DNA of 64,000 nt from Prorocentrum cordatum (Eukaryota > Sar > Dinophyceae > Prorocentrales > Prorocentraceae), in the NCBI GenBank assembly GCA_963575745.1, contig CAUYUJ010005625.1, positions 239,146-303,145 on the forward strand. Direction: 5' to 3'. The notes beneath the pieces were generated by a model. That model made no database searches, had not been told where the DNA came from, and saw only the letters and a program-made list of their open reading frames with translations. The position numbers and the translations under genes were made by a program. Position 1 is the stretch's first letter; each line of letters opens with the position of its first letter. Shown in pieces: positions 1-10,896 of this stretch.

Positions 1-604
1 TTTGCCCCGAGATTCTGGTCACAATGCTCCCTGGGAGAAGTCCGGGGAGTTGCCCCGCGCTGCTCCCTTGCTGCCCCTCAGCGGCTGCTCTTCCTTTGCC
101 CCTTTCCCCTTCTGCTGCTGCCTTTTTTTTGTTGTTCGTTCTCCTTCCTCCTTCGCCCTCACCCCAGCGCTGCCTTTTGCCTCCCGCGCGGTCCTCCCTC
201 CTTCCTTTTTGCCCCCAGGTATCGATACGTGTTGGTCCTCCCAGGCCACTCCGGCGGCCCAGCCGGCGGCCGCGAGACCGGCGGCCAAGGCGGCGGCCGA
301 GCCACGGGCGGCGGCCGGCTCGGACCTGGAGGCCGCCGCGGCGCCGGCAGAGAAGCCGGGCAGGAGCTGGTGCGGCTGCCTGCGGCGGCGCCGACCGAAG
401 AGCAAGAAGCGGCATGCCCCGAGATCCTGGCGTTGCATTTTTGTTTGCAACCGGCGTGTTCGCTCAATTTCGCGCCACAGGACCCTCACAGATCGATCCG
501 GCTCGAAAAATGACGCAGACAGATGGCCTCTAGGGCTCGGGGCGCGATTTCTCACGATGATGCCGCTTTTTCTGCAACAATGGATCTCAGTGTACACATC
601 GATT
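1..604. other. GC-rich stretch with no recognisable gene
   Basis: Very GC-rich DNA. All frames give Ala/Pro/Arg-rich translations typical of composition-driven ORFs. I see no domain, splice pattern or terminal repeats. Confidence 0.5.
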
Positions 605-745
605 TTCTGAGTTCCGCGCGGATTCCTTGGAACGGCGCGGGCGCCTCTGGCGCCGCCACTGGCGCGCTCCTCGCGCCAGGCACAGGGGTGGGCGCAGATT
701 CGAGAAGTCCGTGCGGACTTTTGGAAGTTCATGTTCGTGCTATTT
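605..745. repeat. GCGCGG foldback element, copy a
   Basis: First of a dispersed foldback family. Its arms carry CCGCGCGGATTTCTTGGATC-like sequence, a GGCGCC-rich centre, and a right arm ending near a GCGGACTT...TTATGTTTGTGC-like tail. Here the left arm begins near 610 and the right arm ends near 742. Better copies lie at 7802, 15511 and 21499. No coding capacity, so it is probably a non-autonomous element. Confidence 0.6.
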
Positions 746-2388
746 TTGGATCCCCTCGCCGAGGGGCAGGGCGGAAAAGGGTAGGGCTGGATATGTCGCC
801 CACAGCAACGATATCTAGCCAGCCGGGACGGGGGATAAGGACAGCCCCAGCTCTGGAGGGCTACCCAGATACTAGTCGTGCTTGGGCTCTCCACCCTGGA
901 TTGGCCTTCGCGCGGCGGATCTCCATGGGGCCTTGGGGTCTCGCCGAAGGGGCTCGCGTTCCTGATGGACCCTCTATTGTCCATGTCTCGACTGTACACG
1001 TGCAACCCCTGGCGGATTGTTGCGGCCTCAGGGAAAGGTGTGGTGTATAGACAACCACGAACCAAAGATCAAAAGCAGCATGCATTTACACTTTCGGACC
1101 GCGCGGACCTCTTGGATCGACGCTGGATCCCCTTCCCCGTCACGGAGCGCGCCACGGGCGGCACTGGAGGCGCAGAAAGAGCTGGGGATACTCTTTGGCC
1201 AGGGGTCTTCTTCTGGCAACGCCCGGTCGAGAGGGAGCACGGCGAAGAGTGGCCTTTGGATGGAAGAGGAAGGATGTTTTCTGGAGGGATCAGAACTCAT
1301 AGACTCGAAGAATCGCCGAGGCCCCAGAAATGATGGGGCATGTGGAAAGCCGAGGGCAAGACAAGGGAACATATCGGGGACCCTGGCGTTTGCTTGTAGT
1401 TATTTGTACGTCCCTGGGCCCCCCTCATGTTTGTGGTGATGGAGCGTCCATGTGCGGAGCTTGATTTGGAAGAAGGGCAGGCCGCTGGCTGCATACCTTC
1501 ACATGCGGGCCCCTGCCCGCATTTATCCCAATTGACATGGCATATGTTAGCCAGCCTGGACCCCAATCAGTGAGCTGCATGCTGGTCGTTGAACGTCTGG
1601 ATTTCTGGACTCCCAGATCCCAATGTACTTCAAGCGCCTTCCTACTCTCAGAATCGAGATGCTTCTGCTGTGCTCTGTTATTATCTGGGAGGGCCTGTAC
1701 CCAACCTACGTTATCCGCCTTCCTATTTCATGCGTTGACCTACTTCTTCCGACCGGCGTGTATTGTATGTTAGAGGTGGAAGCTACGTGTTGCTACGACT
1801 TGTTCCCAACTCATGAGTTGTCCATACCACTGCTCGCGCGATCATCCCACCCTCCCCTACACAACTTGCATTGCAAAACCCACGCGGCCGCGATTGCGAT
1901 GACTGCTTGGCCCTGGCTGGCGTATCACTGTGGCCACGCTGGAGGACGCAAGCTCGCGAGCAGAGCGGCAAGCTGGTCGGGCACAACCGATGAGGTCGCG
2001 ATGGCGCTCACCGATGACCCAGCGCGTCTCCAAGGCCGCGCTGGCGCGCGGGCACTTCACTGCGGGTCGGTGACTCGGGCGGGCGCGGTATCGTGATGAG
2101 TGTCGATCAGCGTCGATCAACTGCAGATTAGTGCCCGCAGGAACAAGAGGGCATGGTAGGCTGCAGTGATCGGGACAAGGAATATTTCCACTGTACTAGG
2201 TGTCCTTTTTGTCCACAGCGTAACTGCAAATGGCGACCCGAACACCGCGTTCTTGTTACCTAACAGCGAAGACTGATAGGTTTCTAATAGTCTCAAAAGA
2301 AAGCATCTTGACTCCTCAGGGGGGTCTGGGCAGATGCCGGACGGGTGCCGGGGAGAATCCGCGGAAGTCGTTTTAAGCAAACAGTTAC
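746..2388. other. Non-genic stretch with one degenerate foldback half
   Basis: A decayed left half of the GCGCGG foldback family is visible at about 1086-1175 (CCGCGCGGACCTCTTGGATC). Nothing else in the 1.6 kb is recognisable: the ORFs are short and unlike any family I know. Confidence 0.45.
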
Positions 2389-2788
2389 ACACTTCGTGGT
2401 CTTCGAGGTCCCAGAACTCCATTCCTGGGCATGTTTTTGAATGCCCGGAGCCAACTGTAGGCCACTTCGTGGTCTTCCCATTTCCAGAACTCAATTCCTG
2501 GGCATGATTTTGAATGCTCGGAGCCAATTGTAGGCCACTTCGTGGTCTTCGAGTTCCCAGAATTCCATTCCTAGGCACGATTTTGAATGCCCGGAGCCAA
2601 CTGTAGGCCACTTCATTGTTTTCGAGTTCCAAGAATTCCATGCCCAGAGCCAACAGTAGGCCACTTCGTGGTCTTCGAGTTCCCAGAATTCCATTCCTGG
2701 GCATGATTTTGAATGCCCGGAGCCAACTGTAGGCCACTTCGTGTTCTTCGAGTTCCCAGAACTCCATTCCCAGGCTACAGTTTGAATG
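2389..2788. repeat. 73-bp tandem repeat, about five to six units
   Basis: The anchor GCCACTTCGTGGTCTTCG recurs at about 2461, 2534, 2607, 2660 and 2732, giving a 73-bp period with one shortened 53-bp unit. Units also share ATGCCCGGAGCCAACTGTAGG. The array runs straight into the hexamer array at 2789. A long minus-strand ORF crosses both arrays but only reflects the absence of stop codons in the repeats. Confidence 0.9.
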
Positions 2789-3668
2789 CTGAGGCAGGCT
2801 GATGCTGAGGCCGAGGCTGAAGGCAGACAGGCTGATGCTGAGGCTGACGCAGGCTGAGGCTGAGGCTGAGGCAGGCGGATGCTGAGGCAGGCTGAGGCTG
2901 AGGCTGAGGCTGATGCAGGCTGAGGCTGAGGCAGGCTGAGGCTGAGGCCGGACTGAAGGCAGATTGAGGCTGAGGCAGGCTGAGGCTGAGGCTGAGGCAG
3001 GCTGATGCTGAGGCAGGATGAGGCTGAGGCTGAGGCTGATGCAGGCTGAGGCTGAGGCAGGCTGAGGCTGAGGCCGAGGCTGAAGGCAGACTGAGGCTGA
3101 GGCTGAGGCTGAGGCTGAGGCTGAGGCTGAGGCAGGCTGAGGCTGAGGCTGAGGCAGGCTGAGGCTGAGGCTGAGGCTGCAGGCTGAGGCTGCAGGCTGA
3201 GCTGAGGCTGAGGCTGAGGCTGAGGCTGAGGCTGAGGCTGAGGCTGAGGCTGAGGCTGAGGCAGGCTGAGGCTGAGGCCGAGGCTGAAGGCAGACTGAGG
3301 CTGAGGCTGAAGCAGGCTGAGGCTGAGGCTGAGGCAGGCTGAGGCTGAGGCTGAGGCAGGCTGATGCTGCAGGCTGAGGCTGAGGCTGAGGCTGATGCAG
3401 GCTGAGGCTGAGGCAGGCTGAGGCTGAGGCCGAGGAGGCCGCTGAGGCTGAAGCAGGCTGAGGCTGAGGCTGAGGCAGGCTGAGGCTGAGGCTGAGGCAG
3501 GCTGATGCTGAGGCAGGCTGAGGCTGAGGCTGAGGCTGATGCAGGCTGAGGCTGAGGCTGAGGCTGAGGCCGAGGCTGAAGGCAGACTGAGGCTGAGGCT
3601 GAAGGCTGAGGCTGAGGCTGAGGCTGAGGCTGAGGCTGAGGCTGAGGCAGGCTGAGGCTGAGGCTGTG
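2789..3668. repeat. GAGGCT hexanucleotide array with higher-order variants
   Basis: About 880 bp of GAGGCT hexamers, interspersed with GAGGCAGGCTGAG and GCTGATGCAG variants that recur as longer blocks containing CCGAGGCTGAAGGCAGACTGAG. This suggests segmental duplication within the array. On the minus strand it reads as Ser/Leu and Gln/Pro dipeptide repeats, which I do not consider a protein. Confidence 0.95.
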
Positions 3669-4326
3669 ACTGCGACTGCCGTTGCCACTGCGACTGTCAT
3701 CGCGAATGCGACTACGACTGCGAGAACAGCAGAATTCTACAACTGGATTCTCATCTGAATCTTAAGGGGAATGCTTCCAGATATGCTCCTACACATCGCT
3801 GTCAGGTTGCTTTGCCGGGATATTTTTTTCAACACGGGTGTCGTGGAGACTTGGCCGTGGAATGATATACGATACGGTGTCCTGTGGCGTTTCTGCGAAG
3901 CGCCACGGGGCAGGGCCCAGGCAACTCACAGCAGGGTCATGCAGCGATGGCGCGCTGGCGACGCCGGCGAATCGGCGACGCGGAAGCACCGAGGGACACG
4001 GGGACGCCCCTGGGCCCGACGGACCTCCACCTTACAGGATCGGGGCCGCGATCGGCTCAGGGTGCAAGCATCGATGCGCTGTGCGTGTGAGCAGACTTGA
4101 CGCGGGCCGGCGCCGCGCGAGCCTGCCGCAGAGTGCGCACGCGCGGTTCCCACAGGAGCTGCCGCAGAGGGGCAGGGGGCAGCAGCGGGAGCGAGGCGGG
4201 GCGGGGGCCCCCGAGCGCGCCAGGCGCCGGCCCCGGGGCGCGGCCGCCGCGGTGGCGCCGGGGCCGAGCTGAGGGCCCCGCGGAGGGGCGGCGGCGGAGC
4301 CCGTGGCGCGTGCCCCCCTCCCTTCG
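3669..4326. other. Unannotated stretch
   Basis: About 660 bp, GC-rich toward the right end. No convincing coding region or terminal repeats. Confidence 0.45.
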
Positions 4327-4487
4327 GGGGAGCGTAAGACCTGGGTTTGCCAGGACTCGGCTTCGCCATCGTTTTTTGACGAAGCCGATTCGGATTTTGA
4401 CGAGTAGGAGTTTCGTGGGATGTCTGCAGCGGGAGGCCTCGTCAAAATGCAGGCTCGGCCTCCCTGTACCCGGGTCTTACGCCCCCC
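4327..4487. mobile_element. MITE family A (GGGGAGCGTAAGAC TIR), copy 1
   Basis: The left end GGGGGAGCGTAAGACCTGGG is mirrored at the right end by CCCGGGTCTTACGCCCCCC. The inside carries the family core TGGGATGTCTGCAGCGGGAG and GTCAAAATGCAGGCTCGGCC. The 161-bp size and lack of coding capacity fit a miniature inverted-repeat transposable element. Related copies lie at 4889, 5366, 6700 and 18905. Confidence 0.8.
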
Positions 4488-4521
4488 TGATCCCTCCGCG
4501 GCCGGGCTCGGGGCGGTCCTC

Positions 4522-4772
4522 CCCAGATCATTGGATGCCGGTGTTTCTTCGGTTGCGATCGGTCGTTGCCGCTGGGCCCTCCAAGTCGGTCGCGATCGAT
4601 CGCGACGGATCCCCACATCGGTCGCGGCCGGTCGCCATCGATCGCGACCGATCGGTCGCGACCGATGTTGAAACAGATCGGTCGCGACCAATACCGCAAT
4701 TTTTAAGCAACATCGGTAGCGACTGTTCTCGTCGGTCGCGGCCGGAAAATCTCCAGTAGCCAATGATCTGGG
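4522..4772. mobile_element. MITE family B (CCCAGATCATTGG TIR), copy 1
   Basis: A 13-bp perfect terminal inverted repeat, CCCAGATCATTGG at 4522-4534 and CCAATGATCTGGG at 4760-4772, bounds 251 bp. The interior is rich in GGTCGCGACCGATCG palindromic hexamers. Three further copies lie at 7326, 14891 and 19992. No clear target-site duplication was found. Confidence 0.82.
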
Positions 4773-4888
4773 TCTGGGGCCGCGTCCTAGCGGGGAGACG
4801 CACGTCGGCGACTACAAAGGGTACGTATGGTTATGCGCTGGTCGAGCTGTGGCGAAGCATCTTGGCTTGCCTGGAGCCCCGAGAATCG

Positions 4889-5090
4889 GGGGAGCGTAAG
4901 ACCCGGGTTTGCCAGGACTCGGCTTCGCCATCGTTTTCTTGACGACCGCGCCTCGGGTTTTGACGAGGAGGAGTTTCGTGGGATGTCTGCAGCGGGAGGC
5001 CTCGTCAAAATGCAGGCTCGGCCTCGTCATTTTTTTGACGACCTCGTCGGGGATTTCCGAGTCCCCCGTACCCGGGTCTTACGTCTCCCC
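4889..5090. mobile_element. MITE family A, copy 2 (most complete)
   Basis: GGGGAGCGTAAGACCCGGGT at the left and ACCCGGGTCTTACGTCTCCC at the right form a long TIR. At 202 bp this copy is full length. The interior also holds short inverted segments built on TTTTTTGACGA and TCGTCAAAA. Confidence 0.85.
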
Positions 5091-5365
5091 GAGAGAAGGA
5101 AAAGGGGTTCTGACAACCTGTTCTGTGGTTTGCACGAGGTGTTCTCAGATCCTTTCTGGCCGAGACCGCCTTCCCTGGTGGGCCGATCGGACTGCCAGGA
5201 CGGTCGGTCCCTGCCCAAGCTGGGGTGTGGTTTACGATCGGCACCGTTGGGGCCTGGAGAGCACGGGGCGCGGCGGAAGGCTCTGTCAAGGTCCTCGCCC
5301 GCCCCCCAGTGTGCCCCCCCGAGGGTTCCGGTTGCAAGCCACACCCGTTGCAAGCCACACCTTTC

Positions 5366-5570
5366 GGAGCGGCCGATTAAGACTCGAGTTCGCTGGGCTC
5401 GTGCTTGCCGATATTTTTTGACGAGCCCGTCCTGGTCTCTGAGGGTCTATTTGTTGGGAGGTTTTTGCAGCGAGAGATTGCGTCTAATTTCAAACTGGTT
5501 CTCGTAATTTGCCTGAAGGCCCCGCTAAGCCAGCTCGAGCCCCTCGGACCCGAGTCTTCCAGGATCCGGG
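5366..5570. mobile_element. MITE family A, copy 3 (diverged)
   Basis: The left end GGAGCGGCCGATTAAGACTC and the right end GGACCCGAGTCTTCC are degenerate forms of the family A TIR. Length is close to that of the complete copy at 4889. Confidence 0.6.
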
Positions 5571-6131
5571 AGGGCCAATCGGGCAGTGCCAAGGTCGCCA
5601 TGCATCCAGTCATCCCAGGTGAGGTCTGAGTAGTTGGGGAGAGGAGCAAGAGTTAGAATGTCCCTACCTACTTTGGCCTGAACCACCAGAAAGAATTTCG
5701 AGCACCATGAAAACACCGACACTTTAAGTTCTCACGTGTCGGGCCCTGGGGGGCGGTACTCGTTCGACATTGTTTCGATACTTTTCGGGGTGCTCGAACT
5801 TATTTCTGAGATGTGGCCCTTAATTGCGAGGGGAGCACCTCAGAGCCAGCATTTCCAGGATTCCAGGGGTGTCCTGGTGCTCCGTGCGGGCTGCAGAAAC
5901 GAGGGCCGCTAGATACTCCAGAACTCCTGGGTCGCATCCTGAGTCAATCGCATCATGATATCCATCGGGACGATCGAGGTCGGTACGAAACGGGCACGGC
6001 GGCCGACATCCTGTCCTGTTCCTGTTGAACAGTGCTCGTTGCCGGTCTTGCCGCGGGCGTGCTCCGCTTGAGGCAGAACGCCGCGCGCACCACCGTGGCC
6101 GCTGTCGGCTGTGGACAATCTTTCGGGCATC
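5571..6131. other. Unannotated stretch
   Basis: No repeat family or coding signal recognised. Base composition is less GC-biased than in the flanks. Confidence 0.4.
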
Positions 6132-6298
6132 GTCGGGGGCAGGCCCTCTCAGAAGGCGGCGGGGCTTCCTCCTCAGAAGTCTTGGCGCCTTCTGAGAGGG
6201 ATGCTATCCGTGTCTTCGGAGACGGCTCAGAGGCCTCTTCAGAAGGCGCGAGGGCTTCTGAGAGGCCCCGCCGCCGTCCGAGAGAAGGCCTGCCCCCG
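6132..6298. repeat. Foldback hairpin, CTTCTGAGAGG-rich
   Basis: The left arm (6132-6165) starts GGGGGCAGGCCCTCTCAGAA and the right arm (about 6251-6298) ends with its near complement, AAGGCCTGCCCCC. Both arms contain GGCGGCGGGGC. The motif CTTCTGAGAGG is shared with MITE family C at 6369, so this may be a rearranged relative. Confidence 0.65.
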
Positions 6299-6368
6299 TC
6301 TGACTTCGTCATGGGCTCGCCGACAAAATCCCTTCGTGCAAGGTCACCATGTATCCTTGCCTCCCGTC

Positions 6369-6565
6369 GGCGGCGCGCCCGGGGGGGGGAGTGCGAAGGG
6401 GCGGGCCTTCTCAGAGGGCTCTGAAGTTCTGCGGCCTTCGGGGAAGTTTTCTGAGCTTTCCCCGAAGACACAGGAATCCTCTCAGAGGGTTGGAAGCCTT
6501 GTCAGAATCTCCGCCGCCTTCTGAGAAGGCATCCTCCTTCTCACTTTCCCCCGTCGCTCGCCGCC
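6369..6565. mobile_element. MITE family C (GGCGGCGAGCGAGGGGG TIR), copy 1
   Basis: The left end resembles GGCGGCGAGC followed by a G tract and AGTGAGAAGG. The right end is CCTTCTCACTTTCCCCC followed by CGCTCGCCGCC. 197 bp, interior rich in CTTCTGAGAAGG palindromes. Copies of nearly identical length lie at 7018 and 19369. Confidence 0.75.
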
Positions 6566-6589
6566 AATCCCAGGTGGTGTCCGAGGAGA

Positions 6590-6699
6590 TGGGGTCCGAG
6601 GGTGGCGTCGCTTTGCCGAGGCGTCGGCGATGCGGCTCGATGTCGTGCCCGATTTCCTCCACGCCGATGCGCCGACGCATCGCCGGCGTCGCCAATGTC
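6590..6699. repeat. Partial foldback family 2 (CGATGCATCGCCGATG)
   Basis: Contains GGGGTCCGAGG and GCGATGCGGCTCGATGT followed by GCCGATGCGCCGACGCATCG, the centre of the family better preserved at 15137, 38385 and 61381. Confidence 0.55.
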
Positions 6700-6900
6700 G
6701 GGGAGCCGTAAGACTCGAGCACGCCAGAATTTGGGTTTGACAACGCTTTTTGACGAGCGCTTCCTGGAATTTTACGGGCTGGTTTGCATGGGACGTTTGC
6801 AGCGGGAGTTCGCGTCAAAGATCAAATTGGGTTTCGTCAATCTCATGATGGCCCCGTCAGGCCAGCACGAGTGCCTTGTACCCGAGTCGTCCGTCTCGCC
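6700..6900. mobile_element. MITE family A, copy 4
   Basis: The left end GGGAGCCGTAAGACTCGAG pairs with the right end TACCCGAGTCGTCCGTCTC. The interior shares GGACGTTTGCAGCGGGAGTT with copies 3 and 5. It abuts foldback family 2 pieces on both sides. Confidence 0.75.
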
Positions 6901-7000
6901 GATCCATGCCGCATGCCGATGGCGCCGACGCATCGCCGATGTCGCCCATGCATCACCGATGCATCGGCCGACCCCATCTGCGGGGACCCTATTTGGGAGG
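6901..7000. repeat. Partial foldback family 2
   Basis: Short runs of CGATGCATCGCCGATGTCGC type sequence followed by CCCCATCTGCGGGGACC, the arm end of foldback family 2. Confidence 0.5.
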
Positions 7001-7017
7001 CCTCCGTCCTAGAATTT

Positions 7018-7212
7018 GGCGGCGAGCGAGGGGGGGAACTGAGAAGGAGAAGGCTTTCTCAGAAGTTTCGGAGGTCCCCAAGCCTTCCGAGAGGTTTTTC
7101 AAGCCTCCCCCGAAAACACCGAAAACCCCCAGAAGGCGCCACATGGCCTCTGAGAAGTCCTGCCCCCCCCGAGAAGACCTTCCCCTTCTCACTGCCCCCC
7201 TCGCTCGCCGCC
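7018..7212. mobile_element. MITE family C, copy 2
   Basis: GGCGGCGAGCGAGGGGGG at the left mirrors CCCCCTCGCTCGCCGCC at the right, and the match extends inward through GAGAAGG. 195 bp, no coding capacity. Confidence 0.82.
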
Positions 7213-7320
7213 GACCGACGCATCGCTGACGTCGCAAAATGCATCTCCGACGCATCGGTGGAACCCCATCTGCGGGGAGCCTCTTTGGGAGGCCTCCATC
7301 CTAGAGTTTCCGACATCGCC
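7213..7320. repeat. Partial foldback family 2
   Basis: GACGCATCGCTGACGTCGC and CATCTCCGACGCATCGG followed by CCCATCTGCGGGGAG and GGGAGGCCTCC. This is the right-hand part of the foldback family seen complete at 38385. Confidence 0.5.
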
Positions 7321-7325
7321 AATCT

Positions 7326-7547
7326 CCCAGATCATTGGATACAGATTTTGTTCGGTCGCGGTAGGTCGCCACCGATCGGCACTAAAATGGATCGCGATCG
7401 ATCCCAGAATCGGTCGCGTCGCGACCGATCGTTCGCGACAGATTTGAAACAAGTCGGTCGCGACCCGATACTGAAATGTGAAGCAACATCGGTAGCTACC
7501 GTTCTCGCCGCTCGCGGCCGGAAAGCTCCAGCATCAAAGGAGCAGGG
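7326..7547. mobile_element. MITE family B, copy 2
   Basis: Starts with CCCAGATCATTGG as in copy 1. The interior follows the same order, GGTCGCGACCGATC hexamers then AAGCAACATCGGTAGC and CGCGGCCGGAAA. The right TIR is decayed to CATCAAAGGAGCAGGG. Confidence 0.75.
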
Positions 7548-7801
7548 CTGGCAGTGCCGAGGTCGCCAGGGAGGAAGCTCGCGGGGACGAGAGGGGCGGG
7601 GGCTGGAAGGGGGGGGGGGGGTCCTGGAGGTTCTCGTTGGCTTCCCGGAGGGCTTCTCGCCCCCCTGGGCTGCGCTTTCCAGCAGCAGCTGCTGCTCCTT
7701 CGCCGAGTTCGGCTGGCCCCGTACTGGCGGCGGACCCCCCCGAGTTTGTGCCCCGAAGGCCCAGATGTCAGACGATGTGATGGTTTAGGGGAACGAAGAC
7801 T

Positions 7802-7968
7802 GACATAAACAAAAACTCGGAGGTCCGCGCGGATTTCTCGGATCGGCGCTGGACCCCCCCTGGCGGCGCCTCCGGCGCCGCCCCTGGCGCGCTCCGCGCG
7901 CGAGGGAGGGGGGCCCAGCACGGATCCAAGATTTTCGCGCGGAGCGCCAAAAGTTTACGTTTAAGACG
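7802..7968. repeat. GCGCGG foldback element, copy c
   Basis: The left arm (AAACAAAAACTCGGAGGTCC then GCGCGGATTTCTCGGATCGG) is inverted on the right as GGATCCAAGATTTTCGCGCGG and then AGTTTACGTTT. The centre is GGCGGCGCCTCCGGCGCC. Confidence 0.75.
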
Positions 7969-8211
7969 TTTTTGTGTCTTCTATTCAATCCGAGTCTTGT
8001 TTGTTCGATTCCGAAAATGTGATTGTTTCCATTCGGGCTGCGAAGAAGCCCAGATCTCCGAGTATATGATTGTCTCGACCACGGCGTTGTTCCTCGATTC
8101 TGGCGTCTGGGGCCTGTCATCGCACGTGTTTCCAGGGAGCCTCCCATTGACAAAGCTCACATCGTCGGATGCTTGGGCGAAGGAAAGCGGTCCAGAGGGG
8201 GATGAATCCAG

Positions 8212-8347
8212 TACAGTGGAGACCCATGCCAAGAAACACCCTGACTCCATCCAGGGTGCCCTGGGTTTCTTGGTTTCGATGGTTCTGCTGTGGATCTCAG
8301 GGATGGGTTTCTTGTTGGAGGTTTCCAGTGGTCGGGTTCCCACTGTA
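8212..8347. mobile_element. MITE family D (TACAGTGG ... CCACTGTA), copy 1
   Basis: TACAGTGG at 8212-8219 and CCACTGTA at 8340-8347 bound 136 bp. Inside is AAGAAACACCCTG, then CCAGGGTGCCCTGGGTTTCT. Ends of the form TA-CAGT are typical of Tc1/mariner-derived MITEs, which duplicate TA. A longer inverted copy lies at 10717 and a decayed one at 19800. Confidence 0.65.
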
Positions 8348-8425
8348 TAGTTTTCAATGTGCAGGCTCCCAAGAGGCCCTCCAAGGGCCCACGGAGTAAC
8401 TGGAAACGGCTCAAGATGGACAGCC

Positions 8426-8578
8426 TTAAGTCGGGCATGTCCCTCTGCAGGAGGCATATTCAAAAATGATTAAAAAGATAGTCCAGGTACGATTTTCCGG
8501 CTAGTTCTGATTAGTTGTGATTATGCTTTTGTTTTTTGGCAAGAAAAACCGTCCCAAATCAGGACATGCCCGACCTAA
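8426..8578. mobile_element. hAT-like MITE (TTAAGTCGGGC TIR), copy 1
   Basis: The left end is TTAAGTCGGGCATGTCCC and the right end GGACATGCCCGACCTAA. The 8-bp flanks are GGACAGCC (8418-8425) and GGATAGCC (8579-8586), a target-site duplication with one mismatch. 153 bp, non-coding. The 8-bp TSD suggests mobilisation by a hAT-type transposase (inference). Confidence 0.85.
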
Positions 8579-8708
8579 GGATAGCCCGCTTCCCTCAGGA
8601 CCCGTTCCTTCCATGCCAGGAGGGTCTCCGCGAGGGGTGCCGCCAGGTTCTCGAGGACGAGTGCCCTGCAGGGCCCACACCCCAAACAACAGAAACCCAG
8701 ACTCAGTA

Positions 8709-8874
8709 TTAAGTCGAGCATGTCCCTCTACAGGAGGAATATTCCAGAATGGCAAAACAAATCATATGGGGACGATGTTTTTGAACATGTGTGATTACGT
8801 TTGAACATGTATTGGATAACTTAGTTGTTGGTTTCCTTCCAGCCTCCGCCTGTAGGAGGACATGCCCGACCGAA
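8709..8874. mobile_element. hAT-like MITE, copy 2
   Basis: The left end TTAAGTCGAGCATGTCCC pairs with the right end GGACATGCCCGACCGAA. The flanks ACTCAGTA (8701-8708) and ACCCAGTA (8875-8882) are an 8-bp TSD with one mismatch. 166 bp, only 130 bp from copy 1 and in the same orientation. Confidence 0.87.
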
Positions 8875-10716
8875 ACCCAGTAGCTAAGACATGCAGAAGT
8901 CATCCAACAACGGATGGATTCGGTCTTCAAAGCTCGATCCTCGAGACGAGCTGGCCGTCCCCCGCCATTGATAGGTCTGACCTCTGGCGTTTTTCGTTTT
9001 CAATCGCGGCGTATGTATGCGTTCAGTTTCCACCTCCAAAGACTGGCTTCGGGCCCCAAGGCCATCCAACATGCATCTGGGGTGACAACCCGTTCCTGGG
9101 GAAGGGGGTCGAAACTTCGGGGCTGCGGGCTGCAACATTCACATCGTCGGATTTCCAGAGTCAGTCAATGCCAAGGGGGGTCAGTAAGTATCAGGGAAGT
9201 CTCCACGCCCTCACGAGGATCGAGGAGAGAGGGGTGAGGATCGAGGGCTCCGAGGTTCCTGGACGTTCTTGGGCGCGTCGGGTGGTCTGGGAATTTCGGG
9301 GACCTGGGGGATCTCCTCCCCCGCTCCCACAAAAAAGAGGTGGCGACCACTTGGGGCTGTACCCCCTGCACGTTGTCTAAAGTAGGGAGGCAGGCGACGA
9401 GGAGGCCTCTCCCTGCAGCGCCACACTGCTATCTGTACAGCACTGCATGCAGCTCTGCGACTGCGCCGGCTGCTATGAGCAATTAGCTCATCGTGCCGCG
9501 CGCAGTCCTTCTGAGGCATCGGTCTCTTCCTGACTACCCTTCGGATTGAGCTCTCCACTATGACCACAGTGTCCCCATCCCAGTGCCACCCCTCACGTCG
9601 TTATGTTTCGTCCTTTCCTCCTCCTTCCGACTCCCGCCGCATTGCCGCGATCTCCTCGTGAGACATGTGAAACAGTCGATCAAACTACACCGAGATCGAT
9701 TGTTCGACTCATTAGCGGAGCTGGCCGCCTACTAGCGTGGTCAGCTCTGACAGTCCCACTCATCCCTCTCGGCATATTGCTCCTATTGCAAATGCTCATT
9801 CCACATTTTCAATTCCACTTCTTCCAGGCTAATCTGAATCGGGAGTTGCCAGGCACTCCCCTTTAACTCCAGCGTGATCTACGGCGACCAGCACGTGCAT
9901 TCCCACAATCTGACCTGCACCTGTCCATTCAACGACTGCCTCAATCAGCATAAGAATATGCTCGCCGTCCCGCCCGCACCTCCCAGCCAACGACCGACCA
10001 CCGGAGTCGACGGACTTGTCGGCGGTGATCCCACGGACTCACCAGACGGCTACATGTTCCAAGGATCTGTATATACAGATTTCTGTGTGTATGGGAGTGT
10101 AACATTTCATCCTTATGCTGCCGTATGCATCGAGGTTCATGTCGGTTGCTCAACATTGTGCTCTCTCCTCGCGCTCATATTGCACCTCCGTGTCATGGCG
10201 TTCCTCTTCTTCCAGCCCTTCTTAGAAGGTGACCTTCTTTTCTGAGATTCACAGGCCCACAGACCTCCGGCACCATCCCGAGTCGCCTAGCTCTGTCGGT
10301 ACGCCACCCCCTCGCAGTCTTCTTGTTCCTTGTTTGTTTGTCCCTCTTTCGCCTCTTCCCTCCCTTCCTCGATCCCCCAGCGACTTGATGAGATTGGGCG
10401 CGGTTTCGGCCGTTCCGATTCGATTGTACTTCGACCTCCTGGCGACCCGATGGAATCCGAGGTTTGCATGGCGCTTTTGGGCGTCGTGGCGCAGTCGATC
10501 CGCCACCGCCTCCACCTGAGATCCGACGTTGCAAGAAAGTGCAACATCGTAAACAAAAATACGCCCGGAACCTGTCGGCCTTCGGAGGGCGGTTCCTTGA
10601 GACCCACGGGCTGTTAAGGGTGGCGGCTGGGAGGCCCCGTTGCCGACGCGAGGGGCTTGGGGGCTCCGTGAGAGGACAGCCGCCCGATGGAGGCAGCACC
10701 AGGAGGCAAGAACCAG
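8875..10716. other. Long stretch without a recognisable gene
   Basis: Several short ORFs on both strands, none with a domain I can name. The segment at about 9415-9515 (CTGTACAGCACTGCATGCAG and onward to CGTGCCGCGCGCAG) is a diverged relative of about 13245-13320. That shows an old dispersed repeat of unknown type. Confidence 0.45.
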
Positions 10717-10896
10717 TACAGTAGGAGCTCGACAACAAGAACTTTTCCACAAGAAGCCCAACCCTGGACCCCCATGACGTCCATTATTTTTTGGTATGGA
10801 GACATCACGTTTTCCATCGTAGAACCATCGGAACCCAAGAAATCCAGGGCACCCTGGAGGCGAGCAGGGTGTTTCTTGGCATGGGTTTCCACTGTT
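10717..10896. mobile_element. MITE family D, copy 2 (inverted)
   Basis: TACAGTAG at 10717-10724 and CCACTGT at 10889-10895 bound 180 bp. Read as reverse complement it matches copy 1 across AACCCATGCCAAGAAACACC and CCAGGGTGCCCTGGATTTCT, and adds about 40 bp that copy 1 lacks. Confidence 0.65.

Noticed and set aside
2117-3700. 527-codon minus-strand ORF across the hexamer array
   Set aside because: It is open only because the 73-bp and GAGGCT arrays lack stops in that frame. The translation is a dipeptide repeat without start context or domain.
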